Source: Opisthorchis felineus (taxonomy: Eukaryota; Platyhelminthes; Trematoda; Opisthorchiida; Opisthorchiidae). Taken from it: a stretch of DNA of 64,000 bases. The stretch covers positions 835,527 through 899,526 of the forward strand of contig SJOL01013156.1 of the NCBI GenBank assembly GCA_004794785.1, written 5' to 3'. The notes below the pieces were generated by a model, which was not told the origin of the DNA, searched no databases, and saw only the letters and a list, made by a program, of their open reading frames with translations. Within the stretch, counting starts at the first letter, position 1. The number at the start of each line of letters is the position of its first letter. Both the position numbers and the translations under genes were made by a program. Positions 28,601 to 43,100 of this stretch are shown here, piece by piece.

Positions 28601-31600
28601 TCATCAGGAAAAATATTATTCAAATCATTCCAGGCCAGGAAAGCTCTATGATCCAAAACCCAAGAGCAGATAACTCGACAGAAGCCTGTCTGATGGTTTG
28701 GCTTGGACAACCCCGTGATCCTTTGGGTCATACTGACCGGAGCTCCGTTGGTGAAGATAAAGTCGTGCCAGCAATAAAAGCTAAATAGATAGTAACGATC
28801 CTGCGCACTGCGATTATGAAACGTTCTAACGGTGATTACGTAAGGGGGCGAAGCAACGGAACTGTGACTGCAGCTACGTAAAATAGTCAATGATGCCGAA
28901 CGAGTTAGTATGATTCAGCCATACAGCTTTATAAGTGGTGTCTGCTTAACGGGCAACCAAATGGAAGACGCATGCAGTGAAATCGTCTTTTGTTTGTTCG
29001 CTGACACCATCGGTGGTTGTATCCGGGACTGATAGGTTGTTTGACTGGGAATGCATCCTGGTTGGTGGATGCCCATGCGAACGTTGAGCTCAGCACCTCT
29101 TCCTTCAAACTACTGGTCAGTACTCGAGCAAGCGCCATCTTTGACTTATCTGAGTTCCACGTTTGACCCTTGATAATGCAACTCCACTTGGGTTCTTTGT
29201 ATTTTGGTCCGTCAATCTAACAGTCGGTTCCACTGGAATGTCCCACTGAGTTGCTGGTATTTTGCAAGTAGTGGATCTTAGACTGGGCCAGTTCGACCTG
29301 CCGGTTGGTCCGAAATTTTATAGAATGCCCTTCTCCGCAGAAGGCCCGTCCCGACCTTGTGCTGCCGCTGGGACAAGACTTGCAGTTTATCCAAAATGAC
29401 TTTGTGGCCTTTGTCCTACTCATGCAAGGAGATAGGGAGGGCTATGTCTTCTTCAGGCCACATTATGTTCTTTTATTCAAGTATATGGTTCCCCGGCTTC
29501 TTTCAACACACGACTTGTTGCAGTTGCTGTCGGTGAGTTGCTTCGATAACCATTGTTTAACAGTTCTCTGAACATTTTTTTCATTCTCAGTTCCGCGGCA
29601 GTGAAATATGTCGCCACTCTCTTGAATAGAATTTGAGTGCTATTCTTCTTGTGGTTACTGGATGATTTTTGTTGTAGTTAGCTACCCGATTTGTATGTGC
29701 TCTATTTCAGTGCGCGCGGGCTTCGAGAGTCGAATGTTTATAAAATGTTCGTTTATAAATGTTTATAAAAGCCTGGAAATATCCGTGAAAATCTAAAGTA
29801 TTTTGAAGCAAATGGTTATTTTGCTTACCAGCGTTGGTAGGCTGGTAAAAAGTCATATACGAACACCATAAGATATCTTGTTCTTCCCCATACGCCGGTT
29901 CCTGTTTCTTCTACAAAAGGACTGGTGGCTGGGCCCCTGGTGTGAGCCCGCTTTTTCTTGTGTTGTGATGAGTGTTTCATAAAATGCAAGCCGAATCAAA
30001 TAAGGCAAGTCCAGCCGCGGTCGGATTTGACTGAAGAAAGGACCAGCTACAGATAATCGGTAAATCCTTAAAGGAAGAAAGTGACGAATAATGGAGATAC
30101 GTCATGACTTGTAAGAATCGATCTAATACGCCACCTCACCCCACTAAGCAACAGTGATTATGGTCGAAAACTGAAACATGTCCTTATCATAGCGCAGTTA
30201 TGTACTCTCTTATTCTTTGGGCGTATACTCACCATTTGGGTCCACAGTAGAGAGTGATATTTGATACTGCGAGGCGGCTGGTAGCTGTGAAAATGAATGT
30301 ATCATTGGCTGACTGTTTAAAAACGAAATATTTTTGTCTCTGAAGTACGACACGATCGGAAGCAGTGTTTGAAGGCGCGAAACTGATATCTGCAAGGCCA
30401 ATGGAAAAAAACAAAAACATGAGAGCACAACTAGATTAAATATATCTGTGAGAATCATTTGTAAGGGGAATAACATGGATCAGCTCACGCGCTATTCTCA
30501 TACAACAGGATCTTGTTAGGCTCGATTCGGACTATTATATGACTGAAATGTGCTTCATCTTCGTCACCATCCTCGTCGTCACTGACAGAAACATCAGAAG
30601 AGAATACTACCAGACAACGATGTCAATTTATCTGAATCAAACCCTACAGTAAATAGAATAGAAATGGAACAGGAAGGAGGACATAAGTTTAGCCTCAGCC
30701 AGAAAATCTGGGTAGAAACTGATAGGATGAACTCCACTGACGTGTGGTTGATATATGCTTCGGGATCGAGAAGGCGGCAGCGGCCTAGTCTTTTACTGAT
30801 CGCACGGGCAAAGGTCTGTGTGTTTTGGTTTCTTCTTTACTAAGTTTACGTTGGCTATCTCTGGTCTACGGAGGATCCGGCCCTACTGTTGTCTTGAAAC
30901 AGTAAAAGTGATTGCAGTCAGATCGCGCTAACCTTCAGTTTGTCACCAAAAATGAAACTTGAAGGTAGTGACCTTGCCTTAGCAAACTGCCTACCACTTC
31001 CCATTGAAGACCCAACGAACTGATTTTCAACTTATAAAACCGGACTTCGTGGCCCAGAGCTGTGCAACCCATTCATAGCAACGCTTATCTGATGAGACTT
31101 TATAAGAAGCACTGTTTGTAAACAGTATGTTGTGAACAGAGAAGGGAATGGTTAATCAGCTCACAGATTAAGCTGCCTTGGTCTGTTTTTCGAGTCCACA
31201 CCCCAAAAAAACCACTCTGGTGTGCATCTCTAAGTAAAATCGTTTCATAAAGCTTATAATCCATATTTTTCTCCATTTACTTTATTGGAGAGGAATTCAC
31301 AATATAAACCTTGCTGCAAGTCCGCTGATCAATATTTTTTGGTCCGGGGATTTCACCGTTTTAATGATAATTGACCCAGTCGAGGAAGGTTGACATTCGA
31401 TTCCAAAGGCCATAGGTGTTTGAACTTCAACATTTATTGTCAAAAAAACTGTAGGAGTTGCCCTCCATATTTTAATTGCCTTGAAATCCCATCAACTTTC
31501 AAACCAGGATAGAGAATCTGAGCATTTAATCCTTGAAAGCTCATCTCAGCGAACCAAACACGCACAGTTCAATCGGAAGGAAACTCATTTTTCTGACAGC

Positions 31601-34096
31601 ACATGGTGGTTATAAGGCTGCCGAAAACTCTTCGACAGTCCACTACCGGTTTTGACCTTATTGAGGCTAATCAGGTAGACGCAATCCCCAAGTTTTCGTA
31701 GTGTTTATCTTCAGCATCAAACTGCACGTTTTTAGTGAAGTACATTCACCTGCAAACTGAGTTGATTTTGACAAGAGACAACTGGTTTCCAACTAAACAA
31801 TCGCTTTGTGATATCCCTCAACCAAACGTTTCAATGAGAATTCGGAGGTCACGCCTGCCTGATGAGCTGAAAGGGGGACGAGATCGGTCGTGAGGCATCG
31901 AAGCACTCGTCAAATTTTTTAGGTAGTTTTTGTTATCAAATATCTTACTGACTGATGTATGAGTCGGCCGTTATTCAGTACACTCATTTGTGATTTACTG
32001 TAAACAAGAGGTTAATCTGAGACTTACTTGAGTCCCGTGTTATCAATGATATAATTTACAGATGAACAAATGGGAACAGATGGCAAATGGGAACTCAAGC
32101 TGTAAATCAGTGAATAAACAGGGTTCATTTAGAATAAACGGATGTTTAGAACATTCAGTTTTCAACGGATATTTCGACCTGCAGATGAAGTCAATCTATG
32201 CTGAAAGGCCGAGAAGTTGTTTCATCAGCAGTGCGTATCCCACTGAACTCCAGGGAATTTCAAACCCGTAACCTCTTGGTTAGCAGTTTGGACACTTAAC
32301 CATACGGTCTTTGACAAATGATATCTTGCGCCTCCATATGTGATAGCTGGGTGTTCAATAAACAATGTGCTTCTCTTCTTTGATCGCTTATAACACCCGA
32401 TTTAATACGTGGTACGTGGTACGTGGTTCGTCTGGTCACCACGTTATCCCGCCCAGAGTCTAACTTATCACTAAAGTGCAGATGGACAGCTCATTACCAG
32501 GATTTTTGATCTGTCGTCATTGATTGTCGCATGCTGCTTCCCCAGTATACCAGTCCGTCAACACGGTCTTCTCTGTATTGCAGGTAACGATAGGCACTAA
32601 GTGCGGCCGCACTAAGTTCAACGGTTTTTCTTTCACAATAATTGTCACAGAGTATTTTGCCGTTTTTAAGTAAGAGTTTACCAAAGTAACACTCCAAGTA
32701 TAACGAAAAAGCACGGCTTTTATTTGTCATGCCTGGACTCAAACCTGGTTAGCGATCTTGAGAGTTAGGGAACAGTCGAATTTACCATCATGTAGCAGGA
32801 ACCAAACCAATTTGTGAGATGGCACTCTATTATAATATTAGAGGGTCAGACTGAATGAAATCAGGGGTCAAAATTGAGCTTTTGAGGCCAGAGTCCTAGA
32901 GCGAAAAAATTTGGTAGACTGCTTGGATGAATGTGTTCTATGTAATTATATATCTAAGCAGAATAATCCTGATTTCGAATATTCATAAATGCCTCTCCAC
33001 AGCAAGATAGTAGCGTCAGGTAGAAGTGCTATAAACAGTGTTGCAGCACATGTCTTATGTGTGAGTTAACAGTAGCGTGATACAATACTAAAGTTCGTTG
33101 TGAGATTTGAAGAGTGGAGGAATAGCGTGGCCGGTTTCCAGCAGACCAGTTTGCTTAGCGAGGTCAGAAATAATTTTATAAGCGTGTTGACTGAGACGTA
33201 AGAGAACCTACGGAAAACCGTCAAGAAATCCTAGAAATTTCGCTCTGTACACAGATGGCGTGTGGTAGAATATTTTCCTTAATCCCTCACATCCGCGTCC
33301 GCTTCATTAGAACCGCACAACTTATAATCAGCCACATCAAGCCTATTCAAATGCGCATCCGTTGCCCGAGAAACCAGACCGAACCAACTTGAGATAACTG
33401 CAGCTTACAAACACTCAATAAGACGGAGGGGATAAACAGCTCTCATTGGCTCTTATTTTCGAACGAACACCACAGATGTGACTATAAATGAGTGTTCCGT
33501 GGCGTACATCGGTCGGAGTGACAGCGGTTACAGTGTCTAGTTGTTAAACGGAATCCGAGTGGGGAGTAACGTGACAGTCGACTCAACGATCGTAAATGGA
33601 TCTCGGATCGTGGTCTTAGGGAAAGACATCAAGCCAGATTGTTGTTCTGTATGCTACAGAGTGTGAAGATTGAAGTTGACTAAACTCATCCACCTATATT
33701 GAGGTGACCACAGCTGCTGATGCTGACCGATTGGTGAATGTTACAGCTAATTATCACGTGCGTTGAATAAAACCATCTCCTATACTGGATGGGCCTAGGA
33801 AGGGGTTCAACTGTGGGGAGGAAATAGGAAATAATAAGCCAAAACCATGGCTAGCTGTAGCTGATGGTAAATGGTAAATAGGATGACCCGGCTGGGATGA
33901 CCAACAATGGCTGACGTAGCAGAATCTTTTTATTGCCTACTTCATGGTATCATGCTGTTAACTGGAAGATTATGACGGCGCCCTGACTTGTACAGGCGAA
34001 CAAGTGCACTGTTCAACCAAAACCTTTGGCTCAAGAGTGTGACCATCTTGTAGCGTTTGGCCGTACCTTTTGTGGCGTTTTGACCTAGAAGTGGAA

Positions 34097-34143
<47 letters not shown>

Positions 34144-37100
34144 CCGAGAAAAGAGAATCTTCCGTATATTTCCCCAGCGCTATGTAATGAGAATGCACCA
34201 TACTGGACAAAAGTAATAAAACTAATTAAGGTGACGTATTCACCATCTTACAAGGACGTCGCTTTTTTACCTTGCTTAACGAAAATTGTGCAGTGATGCT
34301 GATCTAAACTTCACTCTTGGCACTGGTTTTTCTATCGTGTACTCTTTGTAAACAGCTGTGCTATACAGAAAGTATAGGAAATAAAGTGCAACGACCGCGA
34401 TCATCACCGTTAGGATGATTGCTTCCCCCCCCGTCTTTATGGAAAAGCGATTTTTCCAAATCACTGTTCACCAAATGACCGTTGTTTTGTTGACCCAATA
34501 AAGCTAATTAATATTTACGGAAGCACGGTGTTCTACTGGAGAACGCCCATTTCCTGGGGTGGTGGTATCAATCAGATGAAGATATAATCCTATCGGGCTA
34601 AGGTCAATCGTGGTGGACGGTAGAGAACGGTAGATGTTACATGATGATAAACTCAAAAACATAAAACAATTTGCATTTTGTATGTGGCACATCTATTCCA
34701 CCTCAGTAATGCTGTTGTTTTTGTCTGATTGGATGGTTCTACCCTGAGCAACTAACAAAAGTGCGGGTTTTTGCCACCCTTGGCAATGGGCAGTAGGTAG
34801 GTAGAGCGTACAAGTAACCTGAATTGGTTGCTCCTTGATTACGATATGTGCAACATTCAGCCAAATTTATGTTGCTTGCGACCTCACTATTATTTCCACA
34901 GTGCTAGTTGGTTAGTACAATACATAACATACAGAGTAGTGGTTCACATTCAGTAGCAGCTCTCCAAAATATGGAGACGACATTTACCTTGATGGCAAGG
35001 GCAAATTTCCACAAGTTTCCACAACGCGATAAAAATTCGTTGGAGTGAATCATACTGCCCGTATGCCTATTATCCTATTAAGGGAGTAAAGTCCAGCCAG
35101 TAATCTGAACTGAAGATGACCCTCATATGGTCGAGTAGTTTGGGTTATACAAAAAACGTTTTACCCACACATGGTGCTGGGGGATGATGAACCTAACGCG
35201 TCAGGATACTTTACAAATGTTTCTCAAGTATTTACCTAGGTAGAGTGAATACAAATGTATGAATGTGCCGAAGGACTGGTCGTCACTGACCATAGATTGG
35301 GTCTGGATATCGTGTGTGTGCTCTTGTCTATGCATGAGTCTGTGACTGAACGTATATCGATGCGTTATTGTGCCGCACTGGCTAGTACGTGCGTGCTCAT
35401 CAAATCAGCTGCGCAGTGTGTCACCCAATACATCGGGTAAACGTTCAGATCAACAGAGCACAGGCGATATACGCAATTCCCACCACGTAACGCAACTGAT
35501 TCAAGAAATTTAAAAAGAGCTCTGACGATTATCTTACACCCTTTGAAGGACACTTATTCAATCGAATTCAAGCATTCTCGTTTTAGCCATCCACTGTTCA
35601 GACCACAAGGAAAGGGAGAGTGCAAGCCAATTCACTTGAAATTATTGCACATGCCAACGATGTGGGTAGTGCTGACCCAAAACATGAACGGCACCGAATC
35701 CTGACCAAGCACACATGCGCGTCCACGTAAGGGCGACATCCCCATCCCGGCTATAGACCACAGGATACAGGTAGCTCTCCGAAAGTCTTGTCTTACTCTA
35801 TTGGTGCGTTATTCCTTCGGTGCTGATTTTTCGATCGTTTAAATCCTGGAGCAAATTAACCATAATACTGCTGTGAGATGATCAGAATTCATTCATGTAT
35901 GAAAATGTGATGCCTGCTGTTGTACGAACAGTGGTGTTGAAAATGGCAGCTTCGAACGTATGCATTATTCGCGGAGGATTCTGTGGACAGTCGTCCATAG
36001 TTGGCCATTATCCCACATTCGAAAGGGCTTCTTAGTGTTTCGGGCCTACTCAAATTGAAAAATCAATAGTCCCGCCTCAGCGCGCATTGCATCCTTATAA
36101 AAACATTTTTCATTGTAGAATTATAACTGCTATCGAACTGCACGCTGGGTTTCAATGTCTGTGGTTCGAAATGCTCCGGCCGCACTGTCGAACACGAGTA
36201 AGGTGACATGTTGCCTCCACTACTGCTCCTAGGTCTCGACGGATATCTCTAAAATTCACGCATAGGAGAAATGACAACAGCAGTCACTTTGACTATCTAT
36301 ACGAAAAACACCGTCTACCCACTAGAATTTTTCAAAAGTAGTCCAAGATTGGTAGATGGATTCAGAAGCCCGATAATCAGCTTGATCTCTACGCTAATCG
36401 GAATGAAAGTCAGTATAATGCGATGTGAATTATGTAAGCAGTTTTTTCGACCCAGTTTACAATGACAAGGTCCACTCATTCCAAGTATATACACGAATAA
36501 AAGTACGTAACCGTTATATAAAAGTATGCTTTGTGTACCCGTTGCTGATATTGCAAAACGTTCTTCGCTTATTGTTTCTATAATTCGTTATGGATTTGTA
36601 TACTAAGATATCAAGCAAGACTTCCAAGTAAGCTTGAGCCATATAAAATCGCTTTGGTTGGTTACTGACTACAACACGTCAAGCTCACTTGTCAGAATGA
36701 ACAGCGTAAAGTCTTGGTATGGAGTGGTAACATTTGGTCATAGTATGGCTTTAGCTCTTGACGTCAGCAATGCCCTGTTATGGTTCTATTTAGGCACATA
36801 TCCCATCCCATAGTACTCTCCTAATTTGACGTCAGTAGTCGAGGATTGTGGGACGTTATTCGTACAGTCGCAGTCCGTATCGCTGTGTCCGATATGGCAC
36901 TGGTCACCGAAGGCAGCTAACAGTGGTGATGTTGTGGAATGTAGGTAGCTCTGGTCCGCCGCGTAGTTGCTAGTCTGCTCGCCAAGGCGGACATTTGGAT
37001 TGCACAAGTAGCAACAACAACAGCACACGTAACAGTGCTATTCATGTGTTAAAGTTCATTGACCCAAATTTTGATCTCTCCGTGATGTTAGCTGACTCGC

Positions 37101-40100
37101 TCGATCGACTGTCAGCGGCAGCAGTTTGGTGAAGTTACCCAATGTGTCACATATGAAGCCAATCTTATGCGATTTGAGTACCACTTGAGAGAAGCTAAAG
37201 GTTGCCAGGTTGTCTTCCTTGCTTTTTTGCTCTTTTATCCGAAAAACAACGCGTTTGTGGAAAGCTGGTGATTCAGATTTACGGGGACACGGGTGAGTTT
37301 CCGTATTAAAAAACAAACAGGTCAATACATCCCCTAATTTCGATCCCCAGCCTCAGTCTACCGTGAGGTCTGTTAAGAAGAGGATACCATAAGAGTCACT
37401 GCTCTCTCCTGGCGACACTTCGCACTGTCCGCATCAATTCATTCTATCAACTAACAGGTCTTGGAGACCTCATTCAGTTTTATGTGGGCCAAAACACGCT
37501 TGAGACATTTCCAAATTAAAAATGCACCCGAAAAAGATTCGGGAGTTATTTATACCGTTCGCCTGCGACCGAGAAGTAGCCAGTCTTCTGGATAGTCCGC
37601 GTTTCCCGCCGGTCATAGTTTATTTTAAAATCCCACCCAAAAATGGACCATTTCATGAGGGGTCAAATGCACTTTTCCACGTGGCATCTACTCTCCTTGG
37701 GATAGCTGTGATGAGTAACTCCGAGACGACCAGAAAAACAAGCAGAGATCAAATTCGACCACATGACTGAGCAGCGACCAGCTGTAGTGGAGGTATAAAG
37801 TGTCGTAGTTTAACTGACCACAGGAATCAAGCCCTCCCTTATATATTGTTAATATTGTTTAATGTTGGTTGTATTATGGCTAATAGGGTTAATATTGCTT
37901 ATGCCTCTCATGCCCATTTCAAACTAGCATAGGCAGATAACACATGCATTTACAGGAATTTATGGTGGAATTAGTGGACACACTTCACATAAAGAAGTGA
38001 GAAGGCTAGTAAACTATTAACTGGATTTAGGATAAGCAGTCAGTTGAAAATTAAGCAGGAATGGGTATCCGCAAAGTTTATACGCAGTGGCAGATTTATT
38101 GTGAGAGCTTTTAAGCACTAACTTGCATAGCAGTTTGGTTTTCACAGGATACCCACCTGATACCGGGCTGAATCTTCCATTTATAATTTCCTTCAACTAA
38201 ATATGCTGCAAAAAAGCCGCCACATGTTTCAGTTTGTACGCTATTCTGGATATCGCATTATATTTCCATGAAACAAACTGCTAACAATGTTTCTGAAAAC
38301 TCTTTGATAGCTCATGACTGGTTTCACAGATTACACAATAGGAGACACAAAATTTACTGCAGATGGCTTTTGGGCTATTTTCATTCAAATGTCAACTTCA
38401 GCCAAGAATAACGACAGCCGGCTTTCAGGTGAGATTTACCACCCCAGAAACTCATACATTTATCAAACTTTAAACTTGGCAATATACAATCGACAGTCGA
38501 CCGTGGGAACCTCCTGGCGTTCTCACCCGCTGCATCAGGTCGTAATCTTAAATTCAAATTTTGAATGCATGAACAATCTCGCCGCCCAGTGACAGAGGCT
38601 TTCATGGGTAAACGTCGGATATGACGGCGATAGCCTCAAATATGTTGCGCCTTTATTGTATTTTATCGATTGCAAATACCCACGGCAAACATCGGCTAGC
38701 TCTCCTCACTGTTTACCGACAGCTCCAAAAACGCCGTAATTGCATTAAAAGACTCATTTCTCGTGTGTTTTTCTCTCGGGTGTGAAAATAACACTACTTG
38801 GGAAGGAAATTTCCGAATATCGTTTCTTTTTGTCTCAAATGTGAAATACTGGACAGACAAACAATGCTTTTGGGAATTCGAAATCCTAAAATACGGTAGT
38901 CATGGGACAGGCGCAAAATTAGACGTAGATCTATTTGTTGTTCTCGAGTAACTTTCATTGAATACGACGGACTCATCAACTCCTGATAAGCTGCCCGTTT
39001 AACGCTAGTACAAGCATCGCTTACTTATAAATGCCCCGTGTTGGGTCGTTCCGACTGGCAAAAGGAAATTGACTTTCGCGATTTTGTCCGACGCCTTTAA
39101 GTTGCATGGGACAATGAGACCAGAAACCGTCGGTTATTTGGTACTTTAAGGGTAACCAAAACGTGCCCGGTGGGTACTCGTAGTGCGCATGATTTGCCGA
39201 AACCGGAAGAGATGCGTTGGCTGGGGAGGAGGATATGGACGACGGCGAGGTCAGCTAAACACTGAGCTATCTGGCGACCATACCCAGGATAAACGGGTAA
39301 AGGAAGTGACTGAAGGCATGTTACGCTTCACTGAAAGACAGAACTACTGCAACTCATTATCAGGTTGCTTAAAATAGATTATTCCATGTTCCGTACAAAG
39401 CAGAAGCAAGCGCTGCAAGTGCTGTATAAATATTTGGTGTTGGGTGCATTCCCCGCAACAGTCACTCCCCTCTGGGGAGGCCACCCCTGAGAATAGACCA
39501 ATCTTGTTTAGTCCCTTAAAACAGCTAGTGAATGTTAAGACTTTGAGATCAATGCTCATCATGAACCACGAATTGATGCCTGAATAATTGGTTCCATATC
39601 CTGCCTTAGTGAAAGCTGAACAGAGTAGTCATCAGTCCCCGAAGATGAATGGTGCAGTACAGGTGTTTGCGGGTTCAAATCTCTGCACAGATTAGTGAGA
39701 CACGCACTTCTAACGATGTCTGACAAGAACACACTTTTTATCACAGACTGCATTATGAAATCTACATCTGAAATGCAAATGCACATCCGTGGGTGCTGGA
39801 AGTTGTCATTACAAGTTTGCACGATGGATCAAACAAAAATTTTATGTCAGCGTACTACGTACCCCAACCACAGTAACCTAATGGGTTTTATTGCTGCTGC
39901 AGCAATTCTGTTTCGTTACGTAGTGTTTGCATGCTACAGCCAACTAAGTCCTGGTTGTTAAAAAGGCACCCATGATCAAACGTTTGGAGATGTCTGAGGA
40001 CTTCACTTCGGATGGGCGAAGTTTTACAGCCATAGTGTAAGACCACTCTTATAGTTTCACAGTATACACGGCCCCCAAACTTCGGTAAAACTTGTTTTTG

Positions 40101-43100
40101 ACGCCATAAATTAGACAAGCTGTGGAAAACTGCGGCCACTAAATTTGTCGACCATTGCGCAATCACGGCTTATACGCGCATCAATCAACGAGCCCAAGTT
40201 CTCCGACTTTGAGTCGCAAAATAGCACAGTGATATTAGAAATCCTGCAACCGGACTTTTCAAATGAAAACTACAAGACGCATGTCGAAGTCACTTCTGAA
40301 ATTCTATTAAGACCGGATTATGCGGACTGGTAATCATCAAATGGAAAACAATAGTTTTCGCATCGTTCACTTCTGTCACACTTCGTGCACGTATCATCTC
40401 GATTCCTGCGTTTTGGTCCTTTGGATTATGCGTCCTGATAATGTATAAGGTTCAAATTGGAAAAAGAGCACAGAAAGCTGCACTGCCATCAGTGATGGAC
40501 AGCTTACTGTAAACTCCCATGAATTCTGGTGCGCTGGAAGTAAATTCTCGAACTCCAATAACAGTTGTTTTTGTGGAACGGTTATCCTGCCTACTGAATC
40601 AAATAGGCCTTAGAAATCAAAAAAACCAGCGAACTGTGTGTGTGCCAAGCCTCTATGCCTTGACCAACCGGGTAGAAGAAACTCTGTGGATGCTGCATGG
40701 ACACTTTCCAGTACAGCTCAATGGGAGCAAGTCCAGACGCTTAGCTAATATTTTAATGACCTCCCGGTGTTGTTAGATTGATCTTTGTTCTTGGTTATCC
40801 TTCTTTATCTCGCACTGATTCACTTTCGACGTAATATTGAACGTTAAGCTTATACTAGGGAAAAGGATGCGTAGTTTGCTGCACTGTAGTCAAAAACAGC
40901 ACTTCGATTAGGTCAAACTTTATGTAGTGCAGTCAGAAGAATCCAAGGATTTTTTTATTATGATGGTGGGAGGACCCTCGGCCGTTGTGAATGTGCATGC
41001 CATTTTGAGTTATCATCGCAAATTTTTCAAAAAGTGCCTGAATACCACGGTTTTTATACTAGTGTTCTGAAATATAATAGTTTGAGGTGTCTCTTTCCCA
41101 TTCTTCAGCTGAAGCAGCATGTATTTCTCGAGCTTGCTGTGTAACAAAACCAGCACTCAACAAAACTTCAGGAGGATTTCGCGGTTTCTCGAAATCTTTT
41201 ATACTCGTCGTCCTGTCATCGCGGTTCATGTCTTTTGTTCCAATGAACCAGAGAAAATTAAGAATTGGCTGTAAATGCTCGGAGGTAGCTCAGCAACAAG
41301 AAATGTCACCGTAGGATAATACCATGAAAAATTCGCCTTCATTTGCCACTCAACATCACTTCATTTTTATCCCTTCGTGATAAGCGGATTATATAACAGC
41401 CACAGTTTGCTGAGCACGGATAACTGGTGCCTCGGTTAGCGCGACTGGTGAGCATCGCAGCTGATTTGCGTAGTATTACAGGAGAGGCAGTGTACATGAT
41501 CGTTTTTAATAGTTTTCATAGCAACCTAGAGTTTTAGAAGGCACGGACTATCATGGCTTTGACGACCATGAGGTCAAAGCATGGAAGTGCGGTTAAAGCA
41601 CGATGTGTTGTTAATTCTCAACACTGAGTAAGTATTTTTCGACATTTTTCTCCTTTTTACTATGCGATACAACAGAATGCTTCAAAGGAACCAAGGACGC
41701 ATGAGATCAGTCACATCTAACTGATGGTGCAGTGACCAGCAACGTAACTGACGATAGAAGTTTGGAGCGGCAGAACATACGACCGCCTGCACTGAAATAC
41801 AATTTCAAAGTTTGAAATATTTTAAGTGATGTAAAACTAACAATGCAAACCAGTTGGAAATACTATGACATTGACATTTTCTCTAAGAAATTCCGTTTTT
41901 GGTCCTTCTCGTGAGTGCCCAACAATCAGAACTAATCATTTCTGCTGGGTCTATTCAAGTGTTGTCCGGACGTATGCAATTGTAGGTCATAGGATCATGA
42001 TTAGTTTGAAGCGGCGATACCGTAATGACTAGGTTAAACTCAGAAGTGAGCGAACGACTTAAAGCTACGTCAAATACTCGCTATTCAGAAGGCCACTTTT
42101 GATCCACTTGTGACCAAAACTACAGTTAGGTGCACAAAGTCATTTACGACAATCTTATCTGTTTTTCCGAACATCTCTAGGCATCAAGTATGGTTTGAAC
42201 AATAATTCAGGTTTTGTATACCTAAATAATGCAAGGTTAGCCGGAATTCTGCGAGTTCGTTTCGGGTAGACATACCAATAACTAATCTATGATGCATTAG
42301 ACAACGTGACATTTGACTCAAAAGTGTTGTTTTATTCAGTAGGTTGTTTTGTTCAGAATATAGTCTTAATAAAGAAAAAAAGCGCCAAAAGAGCGACCTT
42401 AAGGATAAGGACAGTTAATGACTGACAATCCGACAGTGTTAGCATCATCCCCAATGACAGCAACACCAGGGGAGAACACTGGTGCTTCATTGTCATACAA
42501 CCATGTCACTTAATTTGAACAAAGTCTTATAACCAAGAGAATGAGGACCTAGGGCTAGCATACCACAAGTAGCATAGGTATCTTCACCACAACCACTCAT
42601 TCAGACAATCTGAATAGAAACTGACAGCATGAGCTCCACTGACATCGGTTAGCTGCCATATTGTTCAGTATCCCCAGTCAAGCGCAGCTTGTCCGTCAAC
42701 ATCTACTAATCGATAAGCAAACCTATTAAACTGAACGTTAGGCTAGATGAGAAAACTAGCAAAACCAATTCAGATGCAGTTCAGCAGAAATTCTCAAGGC
42801 AGGCGACATGCGACAGGAACCAAGTTAATCACCTTTATCAATTATTTCGTTGGGTCGTGCGTGTGGTATTCTCAAACGGAGATTCATTCTGTAAAAGTGG
42901 TTCCAGTAAACAGGAAGGCCGATGAACAGAAAAAGTGATGGGGCTGAAGTTGCACCCAAGTCCTCTTAAAATTCAGCTATTGTCATTATGGTATACAACT
43001 CTACTACTACTCTACTCGTAGAATAATATAACAGAAAGTGTGCCTAAACTTAACTCAAACACACCACAGTACTTCCTGGCCCGACTATGAAGTAAACATA

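Larger units (their letters stand above)
22625..30232 (-). other. Intron 12 (7.6 kb), rich in RTE-like LINE debris
   Basis: Carries decayed minus-strand pieces of RTE-like LINEs at about 23820-24480, 25081-25611, 26150-26356 and probably 28925-29150, plus a dispersed repeat at 27290-27430. None is intact. Confidence 0.75.

Noticed and set aside
36786..37325. Two adjacent minus-strand frames with good-looking composition, considered as ectodomain exons
   Set aside because: Possible splice sites give the wrong phase for exons 11 and 12, which already join perfectly, and no domain pattern is present.
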